Source: DATFQE01 sp963733845
Lineage (GTDB): Bacteria; Actinomycetota; Thermoleophilia; Gaiellales; Gaiellaceae
NCBI GenBank assembly: GCA_963733845.1
Contig: CAVTEM010000005.1
Span: 186,001 to 250,000, forward strand
DNA length: 64,000 nt
Direction of reading: 5' to 3'
Positions 43,205-52,062 of this stretch are shown here, piece after piece. Under the pieces are notes generated by a model, which did no database searches, had not been told where the DNA came from, and saw nothing but the letters and a program-made list of their open reading frames with translations. The position numbers were made by a program, and so were the translations under genes. Position 1 is the stretch's first letter. Every line of letters begins with the position of its first letter.

Positions 43205-43230
43205 AAATGGGCGCGCGGCGCCCATTTTTT
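43205..43230 (+). terminator. Leader terminator/attenuator before rimP-nusA
   Basis: AAATGGGCGC-GCG-GCGCCCATTT is a perfect 10-bp inverted repeat, and its 3' arm runs into TTTTTT. It ends about 14 nt before the rimP start. No plus-strand gene ends nearby (the last stop is at 41925), so it lies in the operon's own 5' leader. Bacillus subtilis has a NusA-stimulated terminator in the same place. Confidence 0.7.
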
Positions 43231-43244
43231 GTGAGGGGGACCGG

Positions 43245-43697
43245 ATGGCGGAGGTACACGACAAGGAAAAGCAGCTCTTCCGGGAGGTCGCTCCGACCGT
43301 GGAGCGGGCACTTCCGGGAGTGGAGGTGCTGGCACTCGAGCTCGCAGGGCCCGAGCGCTTCGTCGTGTTCGTCGACCACCCGAACGGCGTCGACCACGCG
43401 CTCTGCGAGCGCGTGACCAGCGTCCTGCGCCCGTACCTACGGGAGTACGCCGTCGACGTCTCCTCACCGGGCACCGCGCGCCCGTTGCGCAAGCCTGCGC
43501 ACTTCGAGCGGGCGGTCGGCCGGAACGTCGCCCTGCGCACCGCCGACGAGATCGGCGGCCGCAAGCGCTTCCGCGGCGAGCTCGTCGCGGCGGGCGAGCG
43601 CGGACTGAAGGTGGCGCCCGAGGGCGCCGACCCAGTGGAGATCCCGTACGACGCGATCGTGCGGGGAAACCTGATCGACGACGGATCGAGGGACTGA
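43245..43697 (+). CDS. rimP: Ribosome maturation factor RimP
   Basis: A 150-residue protein needed for maturation of the 30S subunit. The fold starts 'FREVAPTVERALPGVEVLAL', has 'CERVTSVLRPYLREYAVDVS' with 'SPGTARPLRKPAHFERAVGR', and ends in an SH3-like part 'EIPYDAIVRGNLIDDG'. The ATG at 43245 has a GAGGGGG ribosome site just upstream. It is the first gene of the nusA-infB operon. Confidence 0.92.
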   Translation: MAEVHDKEKQLFREVAPTVERALPGVEVLALELAGPERFVVFVDHPNGVDHALCERVTSVLRPYLREYAVDVSSPGTARPLRKPAHFERAVGRNVALRTADEIGGRKRFRGELVAAGERGLKVAPEGADPVEIPYDAIVRGNLIDDGSRD

Positions 43698-43698
43698 C

Positions 43699-45144
43699 AT
43701 GAGCCGAGAGATCATCGAAGCCGTTCGCGCGCTCGAGCGGGAGAAGAACATCGACGAGGGCGTGCTCGTGAACGCGCTCGAGGACGGGCTGCTCGCGGCC
43801 TACAAGAAGACCCCGGGCGCGGCCCGTCACGCCGCGGTCGAGATCGACGACGAGGGCGATTTCCGCGTCTACGCGATCGAGCTCCCGCTCGACCTCGAGG
43901 AGCGGCTCCTGGACGAGGCGCGCGAGCGTGCGCTGGAGGAGCTGGAGCGGCTCGAGGCCGAGAACGGCGAGCGCTCGCACACGCTCATCAACGACGAGGA
44001 CCTCGACCTCGACTGGGATCAGGTGCCGCCGGAACAGATGACGCGCGAGGACGTCACGCCCGAGAACTTCGGCCGCATCGCGGCGCAGACCGCGAAGCAG
44101 GTGATCCAGCAGCGGATCCGCGAGGCCGAGCGCCAGATGATGTACGAGGAGTACATCGACCGGGTCAGCGAGGTCGTGACCGGCATCGTGCAGCAGGCCG
44201 GCGACCGCAACAACGTGCTGGTCGACCTCGGCAAGGTCGAGGCGCTCCTGCCGCGCTCCGAGCAGGTGGACGGCGAACGCTACGAGCAGGGCAGCCGGAT
44301 CAAGGCGGTCATCACCGAGGTGCGGTCGGGCACGAAGGGCCCGCAGGTGATCCTGTCGCGGCGCGACCCGGAGCTGATCCGGACGCTGTTCGAGCTCGAG
44401 GTGCCCGAGATCGCCGACGGCCTCGTCGAGATCCGCGGTGTGGCCCGCGAGCCCGGTTATCGCTCGAAGATCGCCGTCGAGTCGCACACCCAGGGCGTCG
44501 ACCCGGTCGGTGCGTGCGTGGGCCCGCGCGGCTCGCGCGTGCGCATGGTCGTGTCCGAGCTCCGCGGCGAGAAGATCGACATCATCCCGTGGAACACGGA
44601 GCCGGCGCGCTTCATCGCGAAGGCGCTCTCGCCGGCCCGCGTCCGCGAGGTCTTCGTCGACGACGAGACCAAGGAGGCGACGGTCGTCGTCCCCGAGGAC
44701 CAGCTGGCGCTGGCGATCGGCAAGGAGGGCCTGAACGCCCGCCTGGCCGCCCGCCTGACCGGCTGGAAGGTCGACATCCAGAGCGACGTCGAGTTCGCGC
44801 AGGCCGAGGCCGCGGCCGCCTACGGCGGCGGGCCCGACCAGGAGGAGTTCTCCGGTCGCTGCGCCGCGATCCTGTCGAACGGCAAGCGCTGCCCGAACGC
44901 CTCGCTGCCCGGTTCCCGCTTCTGCGGTGTCACGGCGCACCAGGAGCTCGCCGCCCGCGAGGCCGCAGGCGAGTCGATCAACGCGATCGGCGTCGCTCCG
45001 GCCGAGACGAACGGCGACGCCGCGGACGCTCCGGTCGCGGAGGACGACGAGCCCGCAGGCGTCGTGGCCGAAGCCGCGCCCGACGAGGCGGAGGCCCCGA
45101 GCGAGGCCGAGGCCACCGAGGAGGGCGACGCGACGAGTGAGTGA
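43699..45144 (+). CDS. nusA: Transcription termination/antitermination factor NusA with extra zinc-finger-like tail
   Basis: A 481-residue elongation factor. The N-terminal RNAP-binding domain is about 1-125, S1 about 135-205 ('VLVDLGKVEALLPRSEQVDG'), and two KH domains about 205-370 ('VDPVGACVGPRGSRVRMVVS', 'AIGKEGLNARLAARLTGWKV'). Beyond the usual actinobacterial end there is a Cys3His motif, C388-x9-C398-x10-C409-x4-H414, then an acidic Ala/Glu-rich tail to 481. The finger-like extension is unusual for NusA. The acidic tail may act like the C-terminal acidic repeats of other NusA proteins. It starts 1 nt after rimP. Confidence 0.95.
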   Translation: MSREIIEAVRALEREKNIDEGVLVNALEDGLLAAYKKTPGAARHAAVEIDDEGDFRVYAIELPLDLEERLLDEARERALEELERLEAENGERSHTLINDEDLDLDWDQVPPEQMTREDVTPENFGRIAAQTAKQVIQQRIREAERQMMYEEYIDRVSEVVTGIVQQAGDRNNVLVDLGKVEALLPRSEQVDGERYEQGSRIKAVITEVRSGTKGPQVILSRRDPELIRTLFELEVPEIADGLVEIRGVAREPGYRSKIAVESHTQGVDPVGACVGPRGSRVRMVVSELRGEKIDIIPWNTEPARFIAKALSPARVREVFVDDETKEATVVVPEDQLALAIGKEGLNARLAARLTGWKVDIQSDVEFAQAEAAAAYGGGPDQEEFSGRCAAILSNGKRCPNASLPGSRFCGVTAHQELAAREAAGESINAIGVAPAETNGDAADAPVAEDDEPAGVVAEAAPDEAEAPSEAEATEEGDATSE

Positions 45145-45379
45145 GCCGATTCGCACCTGCGCAGGCTGTGGGCGCAAGGCCCCGAAGGCCGAGCTCTACC
45201 GCTTCGTCGAGCGCGCAGGCGTGCTGGTCCGCGGTAACGGCGAGCCCGGCCGCGGCGTCTACACCTGCAAGCGGCTCTCGTGCTTCGAGCGCGCCGGGGA
45301 GAGGCGAGCCTTCAACCGGACGCTCAGGCGCACCGTCCAGGTCGATCCGCAACTGACAGCCCTCTACAATCGCGGATAG
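45137..45379 (+). CDS. rnpM: YlxR/RnpM family RNA-binding protein
   Basis: An 80-residue DUF448 protein. The motif 'PIRTCAGCGRKAPKAELYRF' (C-x2-C) and 'NGEPGRGVYTCKRLSCFERA' (G-R-G-x-Y-x-C) define the family, now linked to RNase P modulation in Bacillus. The GTG at 45137 overlaps the nusA stop by 8 nt; infB follows after 2 nt. The L7Ae-like ylxQ gene often found next is absent. Confidence 0.9.
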   Translation: MSEPIRTCAGCGRKAPKAELYRFVERAGVLVRGNGEPGRGVYTCKRLSCFERAGERRAFNRTLRRTVQVDPQLTALYNRG

Positions 45380-45381
45380 CG

Positions 45382-47380
45382 ATGGCCAACGACTCTGGAC
45401 CCAACAGGCCGAACCGCCCCGTCCGTCCGCGTAGCGGCGGCGGGAGCGGCCGCCGCAAGCGGCGCGTCGTCATCGACACCGGCGCCGCGCGCCCGCGTCA
45501 GGACTCGCGGCAGGCACGTGACCGGACCGAGCAGCGGCCCAAGCAACAGCAGCCGGTCGCCCCGCCCACCGGGCCCGTGACGGTCCCGTCGGGCGTCACG
45601 GTCAAGGACCTCTCCGCCGCGCTCGGGATCCCGGTCGCCCAGATCATCAAGATCATGATGGCGGCCGGCGAGATGGTGACGATCACGCAGTCGCTCCCCG
45701 ACGAGGCTGTGGCCGAGATCGCCGGCGCGGTCGAGCGCGAGGTGAACATCAAGCGCGCTGCCGACGAGGAGGAAGAGGTCGAGGTCTACGAGGACAGTGA
45801 GGACGACCTCGAGGACCGGCCTCCGGTGGTCACGATCATGGGTCACGTCGACCACGGCAAGACGACGCTGCTGGACGCGATCCGCGAGACCTCGGTCGTC
45901 GAGACGGAGGCCGGCGGGATCACGCAGCACATCGGCGCCTATCAGGCCGAGCACGACGGCCGCAAGATCACGTTCCTGGACACGCCGGGCCATGAGGCCT
46001 TCACGGCCATGCGCGCCCGCGGCGCCAAGGTCACCGACATCGCGGTACTGGTCGTCGCCGCCGACGACGGCGTCATGCCGCAGACGAAGGAGTCGATCTC
46101 GCACGCGCGCGCCGCCGAGGTGCCGATCGTCGTCGCGGTGAACAAGATCGACCTGCCCGATGCGAACACCGACCGGGTCAAGACCGAGCTCGCCGCCGAG
46201 GAGCTGCAGCCCGAGGACTGGGGCGGCACGACGCAGTACTCGGAGGTCTCGGCCAAGCAGGGCGAGAACCTCGACGACCTGCTCGAGCGGATCCTGCTCG
46301 TCGCCGATGCCGAGCTCGAGCTGAAGGCCAACCCGAACGCCGAGGCCTCCGGCCCGATCATCGAGTCGCGCCTGGACGTGGGCCGCGGCCCGGTGGCGAC
46401 GATGCTCGTGCACCGCGGCACGCTCCGCGTCGGCGACGCGATCGTCGCAGGCGACGCCTGGGGCAAGGTGCGCGCGCTCTACAACTACCGCGGCGAGAAG
46501 ATCCGCGAGGCCGGCCCGGGCGAGCCCGTCGAGATCCTCGGCTTCGACAAGCCGCCGTCGGCCGGCGAGCACGCGCGCGTCGTCGAGAACGAGCGCGCAG
46601 CACGCCAGTCCGCGCAGACCCGCGGCGAGCGCCTCCGGCGCGAGCAGCTCGCCCAGCAGACGCGGGGGCGGCGTACCCGGCTCGAGGACGTCTTCAACCA
46701 GCTACAGGAGGGCGTCGCCCAGGATCTCAACCTCGTCCTGAAGGGCGACGTCGTCGGCTCGGTCGAGGCGGCCGTGAGCGAGCTGGCGAAGATCGATCAC
46801 CCCGAGGTGGGCGTCAACGTCATCCACCAGGGCGTGGGCGGGATCACCGAGGGCGACGTGATGCTCGCGTCGGCGTCCAGCTGCCATGATCGTCGGCTTC
46901 AACGTGCGCCCCAACGCCGAGGCCCGCGCGCTGGCCGACCGCGAGGGCGTCGAGATCCGCACCTACCGGGTGATCTACCAGCTCACCGAGGACATCGAGC
47001 AGGCCCTGGTCGGGATGCTCAAGCCGACCGAGGTCGAGGAGACGATCGGCGAGGCCGAGGTGCGGGCGTTGTTCCGCGTCTCCCGGCTCGGGACGATCGC
47101 CGGCTGCTACGTCACGAACGGCGTCGTCCGGCGGAACGCACAGGTGCGGGTCGTCCGCGACGGCACGGTCATCCAGGAGACGGGCATCGCCGATCTCAAG
47201 CGCTTCAAGGACGACGTCCGCGAGGTGCAGGAGGGCTTCGAGTGCGGCATCCGCCTCGAAGGCTTCAACGACGTGAAGGAAGGCGACGTGCTCGAGCTCT
47301 ACGAGACGCGCCAGGTCGAGCGGACCGACCTCTCGACGCCGGCTCCGGCTCCGCCGGCTGCCACGACGGCTACCTCGTAG
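45382..47380 (+). CDS. infB: Translation initiation factor IF-2, one frame break
   Basis: A GTPase of about 665 residues that brings initiator tRNA to the ribosome. The N-terminal extension is short and basic, unlike the very long one of Streptomyces. 'VTVKDLSAALGIPVAQIIKI' is the IF2-N helper domain. G-domain motifs are 'VTIMGHVDHGKTTLLDAIRE', 'FLDTPGHEAFTAMRARG' and 'VVAVNKIDLPDAN'. C-terminal domains run to 'VREVQEGFECGIRLEGFNDV'. One extra T near 46880 ('ASASS' then 'AMIVGFNVRPNAEARALA') breaks the frame. As the gene is essential, an assembly error is the simplest reading. Confidence 0.95.
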
Positions 47381-47390
47381 AGCTTCTAGC

Positions 47391-47412
47391 GTGAGGCGTC
47401 TCGGCGCCTCAC
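47391..47412. terminator. Perfect hairpin between convergent infB and LVIVD genes
   Basis: GTGAGGCG (47391-47398), 6-nt loop, CGCCTCAC (47405-47412): an 8-bp perfect inverted repeat 10 nt after the infB stop and 5 nt before the end of the convergent gene. It probably serves both directions, though no T-run follows. Confidence 0.6.
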
Positions 47413-47416
47413 CGCG

Positions 47417-48820
47417 TTAGCTCTGCACCAGCTTCAGTACCCACAGCCCGCTGTTCATGTCGGACGCGAGCACGTAGTCCTTCGTCGCGAAGACGCCCCA
47501 GGTGAACGCGCACGTCCCGCTGGCGTCGCCGCAGGTGGCGCCGCCCGGATCCTCGCGCCCCGGCGGGACGAAGCGCGCCACGATCCTCGGCTTGGCCGGG
47601 CGCGAGATGTCGGCGACTACAAGCCCGTCCCGGTACCACGAGAAGTAGGCGAGGTCGCCGACGATCTTCGGGTCGTGGACGCTGTGCGCGTAGTTCGGCT
47701 TGTAAGGCTGGTTCGCCCCGTCGGCCGCGGGCAGGTGGATCGTCGACAGCAGCACCGGCCGGCGCGGGTTCGACACGTCGAACACGGCAGGTCGTCCGAG
47801 CGTGGTCTCGTGGGTCTCGACCAGGATCCGCCCACCCTTGCCGAGCGCGGCGGAGTGGGCGTCACCCTGCGGCTCGCCTACCTGGAGCCGTGTGCGTCCC
47901 AGGTAGCGCGGCCGCTTCGGCTTGGTGATGTCGAGGATGACCGTGCCGAGATCCCAGTTGGACAGGTATGCCCGCTTGGCCGCGTCGTCGGTCATCACCG
48001 AGTGGACGAGGTTGGCAGGGTAGACCCCGCGCCCGTCGTTCGGGTGGATGCCGAGGGCTCTCCAGGAGCCCCACGAGCCGACCTGCACCGGCCGGCGCGG
48101 GTTGGTGACGTCGAAGATGCGGAAGTCCGCCAGCCCGGGCTTCGTCGCCGTCTGCTTCTTCGGGTCGTAGTCGGGCGAGGACATCAGCTCCGAGCGCACG
48201 ATCGCCGTGTACACCCACATGCGACCGCGGGCGTTCTCGAGCCAGATCTCGTGCGAGCCGCGGACGCCTTGCGTCCGGACGAGCGCGAGCCGCTTCGGGT
48301 TGCGGGGGTCGGTGAGGTCGTAGAGGCCGAAGCCGCGGAAGGCGCTCTCGTTGCAGTGCTGCAGGCTCGTCACCGCCAGCGTGCCGCGGAAGGCCGGCGT
48401 TCGCGCCTCACGCACGATCGTCTTCTCGGTCCACGTGCCCCTGATCTCGGGTTCTCTCGCGGCGTCCGCGAAGGTGGCGACGTGCTCCGGCCGGCTCGGC
48501 ACGGTCAGGTCGATCACGCGTACGCCCGACGCGGGACAGTCGTTGCCGTGCCAGCTGGACAGGTACGCCATCCCGCGGTGGGCGTAGACGTCTGCGTGGT
48601 AGCCGCCGCCGGGATCGATGCTCGAGATCAGCTGCAGCCCCTTGACCTGCGGCCGGGGCGCGAACAAGAGATCGAGGGACGTCGGCACCGCGCCAGGCCG
48701 GGCGGCCGCCGCGCCGTAGGCGTGCATCGTGCAGGCCACCGCAGCCGCCGCCCCCGCGACGAGCGTGATCACGGCGGCGAGCGCGAGTGTGCGAGCGAGC
48801 CTCATCGTCCTCCCATCCAT
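47417..48820 (-). CDS. Secreted LVIVD-repeat (beta-propeller) protein
   Basis: A 467-residue exported protein. The signal sequence is near the N-terminus ('RLARTLALAAVITLVAGAAA'). The mature part repeats a strand pattern of LVIVD type: 'SGVRVIDLTVPSRPEHVATF', 'GFGLYDLTDPRNPKRLALV', 'DFRIFDVTNPRRPVQVGSWG', 'TVILDITKPKRPRYLGRT', 'PAVFDVSNPRRPVLLSTIHL' and 'GLVVADISRPAKPRIVARF'. This makes six or seven propeller blades. Function is unknown; such proteins are common extracellular propellers in soil actinobacteria. It is antisense within the translation operon, splitting infB from ylxP-rbfA. ATG at 48820; a second ATG at 48805 is possible. Confidence 0.85.
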   Translation of the reverse strand: MDGRTMRLARTLALAAVITLVAGAAAAVACTMHAYGAAAARPGAVPTSLDLLFAPRPQVKGLQLISSIDPGGGYHADVYAHRGMAYLSSWHGNDCPASGVRVIDLTVPSRPEHVATFADAAREPEIRGTWTEKTIVREARTPAFRGTLAVTSLQHCNESAFRGFGLYDLTDPRNPKRLALVRTQGVRGSHEIWLENARGRMWVYTAIVRSELMSSPDYDPKKQTATKPGLADFRIFDVTNPRRPVQVGSWGSWRALGIHPNDGRGVYPANLVHSVMTDDAAKRAYLSNWDLGTVILDITKPKRPRYLGRTRLQVGEPQGDAHSAALGKGGRILVETHETTLGRPAVFDVSNPRRPVLLSTIHLPAADGANQPYKPNYAHSVHDPKIVGDLAYFSWYRDGLVVADISRPAKPRIVARFVPPGREDPGGATCGDASGTCAFTWGVFATKDYVLASDMNSGLWVLKLVQS

Positions 48821-48844
48821 GGCCTACCGATTGAATAGGACCCG

Positions 48845-49144
48845 ATGAGCACCGGCTTTGTTGGCATCCTCTCCGTCGAGCTGCACTTTCCCGAGAGCGG
48901 CTCGCTCAAGGGTAAGCGGAAATTCGTGAAGTCGGCCAAGGCGCAGCTCCAGCACCGCTTCGGCGCGTCCGTTGCCGAGGTCGACCACCACGAGCTGTGG
49001 CAACGAGCGCGCCTGACGGTCGCCTGCGTCGCGCGCGACCACGGTGAGCTCGAACGGCTGCTCGACGACGCCGAGCGCTACCTGGGTGGCCAGGAGTACG
49101 AGCTCGTCCGCTCGGAACGGGAGGTGGTGGTCCCGGATGACTGA
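48845..49144 (+). CDS. ylxP: YlxP-like DUF503 protein
   Basis: A 99-residue protein of the DUF503 family, always found between infB and rbfA. The family motif is 'FVGILSVELHFPESGSLKGK' with 'RKFVKSAKAQLQHRFGASVA'. The function is unknown but linked to ribosome biogenesis by context. ATG at 48845; its start lies only 24 bp from the divergent LVIVD gene. The stop overlaps rbfA by 8 nt. Confidence 0.9.
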   Translation: MSTGFVGILSVELHFPESGSLKGKRKFVKSAKAQLQHRFGASVAEVDHHELWQRARLTVACVARDHGELERLLDDAERYLGGQEYELVRSEREVVVPDD

Positions 49145-49490
49145 ACGGATGCGCCGCGTCAACGAGTCCGTACGCCAGGTGCTCTCGGAGGCGCTCGGCG
49201 AGCTCAAGGACCCCCGCATCGGCTTCGTGACGGTCACGGGCGTGGAGACATCGACCGACTTGCGCCATGCGAAGGTGTTCGTGAGCGTCATGGGCTCCAA
49301 GCGGAAGCGCGAGCAGAGCCTCGCCGGGCTGACGGCCGCCCACGGCGTGCTGCAGAGCCGTCTCGCCCGCGAGCTGAGGATGAAGCGGACGCCCACGCTC
49401 GCGTTCGAATACGACCCGAGCGTGGAGCAGGGGGTCAGAATGTCGCAGTTGATCGATGAGCTCGCCCCGGACGACAACGCCAGCAGCTGA
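49137..49490 (+). CDS. rbfA: Ribosome-binding factor A
   Basis: A 117-residue KH-fold factor for 16S rRNA maturation. Conserved 'RMRRVNESVRQVLSEALGEL', 'KDPRIGFVTVTGVETSTDLR', 'HAKVFVSVMGS' and 'RMKRTPTLAFEYDPSVEQGV' are all present. The ATG overlaps ylxP and its end overlaps nrnA by 35 nt. Confidence 0.94.
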   Translation: MTERMRRVNESVRQVLSEALGELKDPRIGFVTVTGVETSTDLRHAKVFVSVMGSKRKREQSLAGLTAAHGVLQSRLARELRMKRTPTLAFEYDPSVEQGVRMSQLIDELAPDDNASS

Positions 49491-50466
49491 TCTCTCCGCC
49501 GTTGCGGAGGCGATTCGCGACCACGATCGCTTCCTCGTGACCACGCACGAGAATCCGGACGGCGACGCACTCGGCTCCTTGCTCGCCTCGAAGCTCGCGC
49601 TCGATCAGCTCGGCAAGGACAGCGTCATGTACCTCGGCGGCGAGGCGCCGCTCCCGTCGGAGTACGGCTTCATGGAGCTCGGCGGCCTGAGGCGGCGGCT
49701 CCCCGACGACGCAGGAGAGCGCGTCCTGCTCGCGGTGGACTGCGCCAACGAGAGCAGGCTGGGGCCCGATCCCGAGGTGCTGGTGAGCGCACCGCTGGTC
49801 GTCAACGTCGACCACCACCACGACAACACGCGCTTCGGTACGGTGAACCTCGTCGTGGCGAGCGCGTCGTCCACGGGCGAGGTGCTCCGCGACGTCTTCG
49901 GCGATCTCGGCGTCACGCTGACGCCGGACATCGCCGAGGCGCTGTACATCGCGCTCGTGACCGACACGGGCCGGTTCCAGTACCGCAACACGACCTCGAA
50001 GGCCCTGCGCCTCGCCGCCGAGCTGGTCGATGCGGGGGCCGACGTCCACCGCGTCTTCGAGGGCGTGTACGAAAGCGTCCAGTTCGCCAAGCTGAAGCTG
50101 CTCGCCCGAGCGCTGGAGCGGGCCCAGATCTACGAGGGAGGCCGGCTCGTCGTCTCGTACCTCGTCCGCACCGACTTCCACGAGGTGGGCGCGGCGGAGC
50201 CCTACTCCGAGGGGATCATCGACTACCTGCGGGCGGTCGAGGGCGCCGACGTGGCCGCCCTGATCCGCGAGCCTCCACGCGACACCGGGCCCACGCACCG
50301 AGTCAGCCTGCGCGCTTCGACCGACGAGATCGACGTCTCGGCGATCGCGCGCGCGTCGGGCGCCGGCGGGGGGCACCGCCAGGCCGCCGGCTTTTCCAGC
50401 GAGGACTCGGTTGACGGGATCGTGGAGTTCCTGCGCCGGGAGTTCGCCGCGGCCACGGCTTCGTAG
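49456..50466 (+). CDS. nrnA: DHH family nanoRNase / pAp phosphatase
   Basis: A 336-residue phosphoesterase that degrades very short RNAs and 3'-phosphoadenosine 5'-phosphate. The DHH motifs are 'VTTHENPDGDALGSLLASKL' (H-x-N-P-D-x-D), 'LLAVDCANESRLG', 'LVVNVDHHHDNTRFGTVNLV' (D-H-H) and 'ALYIALVTDTGRFQYRNTTS'. The DHHA1 end is 'ARASGAGGGHRQAAGFS' (G-G-G-H). Usual position between rbfA and truB. Confidence 0.93.
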   Translation: MSSPRTTTPAADLSAVAEAIRDHDRFLVTTHENPDGDALGSLLASKLALDQLGKDSVMYLGGEAPLPSEYGFMELGGLRRRLPDDAGERVLLAVDCANESRLGPDPEVLVSAPLVVNVDHHHDNTRFGTVNLVVASASSTGEVLRDVFGDLGVTLTPDIAEALYIALVTDTGRFQYRNTTSKALRLAAELVDAGADVHRVFEGVYESVQFAKLKLLARALERAQIYEGGRLVVSYLVRTDFHEVGAAEPYSEGIIDYLRAVEGADVAALIREPPRDTGPTHRVSLRASTDEIDVSAIARASGAGGGHRQAAGFSSEDSVDGIVEFLRREFAAATAS

Positions 50467-51143
50467 TGCCGCCACGCGCGCTCTCGCCGAGCGGCATCGT
50501 CCTGCTCGACAAGCCTGCCGGGCCGTCGTCGTTCGCGCTCGTGCGCGACCTCAGGCGGCGAACGGGCGCCCGGACGGGCCATGCGGGGACCCTCGATCCT
50601 TTCGCCACGGGTTTGATGCTTCTGTTGTCCGGTCGGGCAACTAAGCTGGCGTCATGCTTCGTGGGACTGGACAAGCGCTACGTTACGGACGTCGACCTGC
50701 GGGCGCGCACGAGCACGGGCGACCCGGAGGGGCAGGTCGTGGAGCAGAGCGAGCCACCTTCGGCGGCCGCGCTGGAGGAGGCGCTCGCGGGCCTCCGTGG
50801 TGAGATCGAGCTGCCGATCCCGGCCGCCTCCGCGGTCAAGATCGGCGGCGAGCGTGCCTACCGCCTCGCGCGCCGCGGCGTCGCCGTCGAGATGCCGCTT
50901 CGCCGCTCGCGCGTCGACACGCTCGACGTCATCGCGTATAGAGACGGCATCGCGAGCCTCGACCTGCGGGTCAGCTCCGGGACGTACGTGCGGGCGATTG
51001 CCGACGTCCTCGGCGGTCACTGCGCAAGCCTCCGCCGCACGGAGATCGGGCCGTTCCGGGTCGAGGAGGCCGACCCGGAAAGGATGATCCCGTCGGAAGA
51101 GGCGCTCGGGCGCATCGGGCTGACGCTCGGGGAGGTGCAATGA
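50466..51143 (+). CDS. truB: tRNA pseudouridine(55) synthase
   Basis: A 225-residue enzyme that makes pseudouridine 55 in the T-loop of tRNAs. Catalytic Asp is in 'RTGHAGTLDPFATGLMLLLS'. 'GIVLLDKPAGPSSFALVRDL' starts the fold, and 'VSSGTYVRAIADVLGGHCAS' with 'LRRTEIGPFRVEEA' are the second and third motifs. It is short because the C-terminal PUA-like domain is nearly missing, as in some actinobacteria. GTG start, 1-nt overlap with nrnA. Confidence 0.93.
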   Translation: MPPRALSPSGIVLLDKPAGPSSFALVRDLRRRTGARTGHAGTLDPFATGLMLLLSGRATKLASCFVGLDKRYVTDVDLRARTSTGDPEGQVVEQSEPPSAAALEEALAGLRGEIELPIPAASAVKIGGERAYRLARRGVAVEMPLRRSRVDTLDVIAYRDGIASLDLRVSSGTYVRAIADVLGGHCASLRRTEIGPFRVEEADPERMIPSEEALGRIGLTLGEVQ

Positions 51144-52006
51144 AGCTCGCGACGAGCGTGGGTGAGCTCGAACGCCGGCCGCGCGCGGTTGCGATCGGCA
51201 CCTTCGACGGCGTCCACCTCGGGCACAAGCGGATCCTGGAGGCGACCCTCGCGGACGGTCGTGTTCCGACGGTGATCACGTTCGACCCGCATCCCCGCGC
51301 CGTGCTGACGGGCAACCAGATCGAGCTCGTTTCCTCCGTCGAGCGCCGGCTCGAGCTCCTCGAGGCACTGGGGGTGGAGGACGTGCTGCTGCTCGAGTTC
51401 ACCCCCGAGCTGGCCGCCCGCGAGCCGGAGGAGTTCGCGAGCGAGTACCTGCTCCCGATCGGAGTCGAGGCCGTCTTGGCCGGCCCGAGCTTTCGCTTCG
51501 GTCGTGCGGCGGGCGGCGACCTGCGCCTGCTCGCGCGCCTGGGGTTGGAAACCCGACCCATGTCCCCGGTCGAGGGCATCTCCTCGACCACCGTCCGCCA
51601 GCTTCTGCGCGCGGGCGAGATCGAGTCTGCCGCGAGGATGCTCGGGAGGCCGCCGGAGGTCGACGGCACGGTCGTCTCCGGCGACGCGCGGGGCGGCACG
51701 CTCGGGTTCCCGACGGCCAACCTCGCCGTTCCGCCCAGTCTGCTCGTGCCCGAGTTCGGTATCTACGCGGGCGCGGTGGGCGAGCATCGAGCCGCGATCT
51801 CGATCGGCGTGAATCCGCACTACGGCGGACGTGAACGGCGGATCGAGGCGTTCCTGCTCGACTTCGAGGGCGACCTCTACGGCAGGCGGCTCGTGGTCGA
51901 GCTCTGGCGCCGGCTGCGGGACGAGCGGGCGTTCGAGAACGAAGCCGAGCTCGTCGCCCAGATCGCCCGTGACGTCGAGGAGACTCGCGCTGCAGCGCGG
52001 CCGTAG
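51140..52006 (+). CDS. ribF: Bifunctional riboflavin kinase / FAD synthetase
   Basis: A 288-residue enzyme that makes FMN and FAD. The N-terminal FMN adenylyltransferase starts 'AVAIGTFDGVHLGHKRILEA' and has 'ITFDPHPRAVL' and 'AVLAGPSFRFGRAAGGDLRL' (G-x-x-F-R-F-G), then 'ISSTTVRQLLRAGEI'. The C-terminal kinase is 'DARGGTLGFPTANLAVPPSL' with 'YAGAVGEHRAAISIGVNPHY' and 'EAFLLDFEGDLYGRRLVVEL'. Complete; overlaps truB by 4 nt. Confidence 0.95.
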   Translation: MKLATSVGELERRPRAVAIGTFDGVHLGHKRILEATLADGRVPTVITFDPHPRAVLTGNQIELVSSVERRLELLEALGVEDVLLLEFTPELAAREPEEFASEYLLPIGVEAVLAGPSFRFGRAAGGDLRLLARLGLETRPMSPVEGISSTTVRQLLRAGEIESAARMLGRPPEVDGTVVSGDARGGTLGFPTANLAVPPSLLVPEFGIYAGAVGEHRAAISIGVNPHYGGRERRIEAFLLDFEGDLYGRRLVVELWRRLRDERAFENEAELVAQIARDVEETRAAARP

Positions 52007-52062
52007 CCGCAGGTTCCGGCGCGTTGAGGGATCTATCCGCTGGGTGTTCGCGAGCGACCGTC

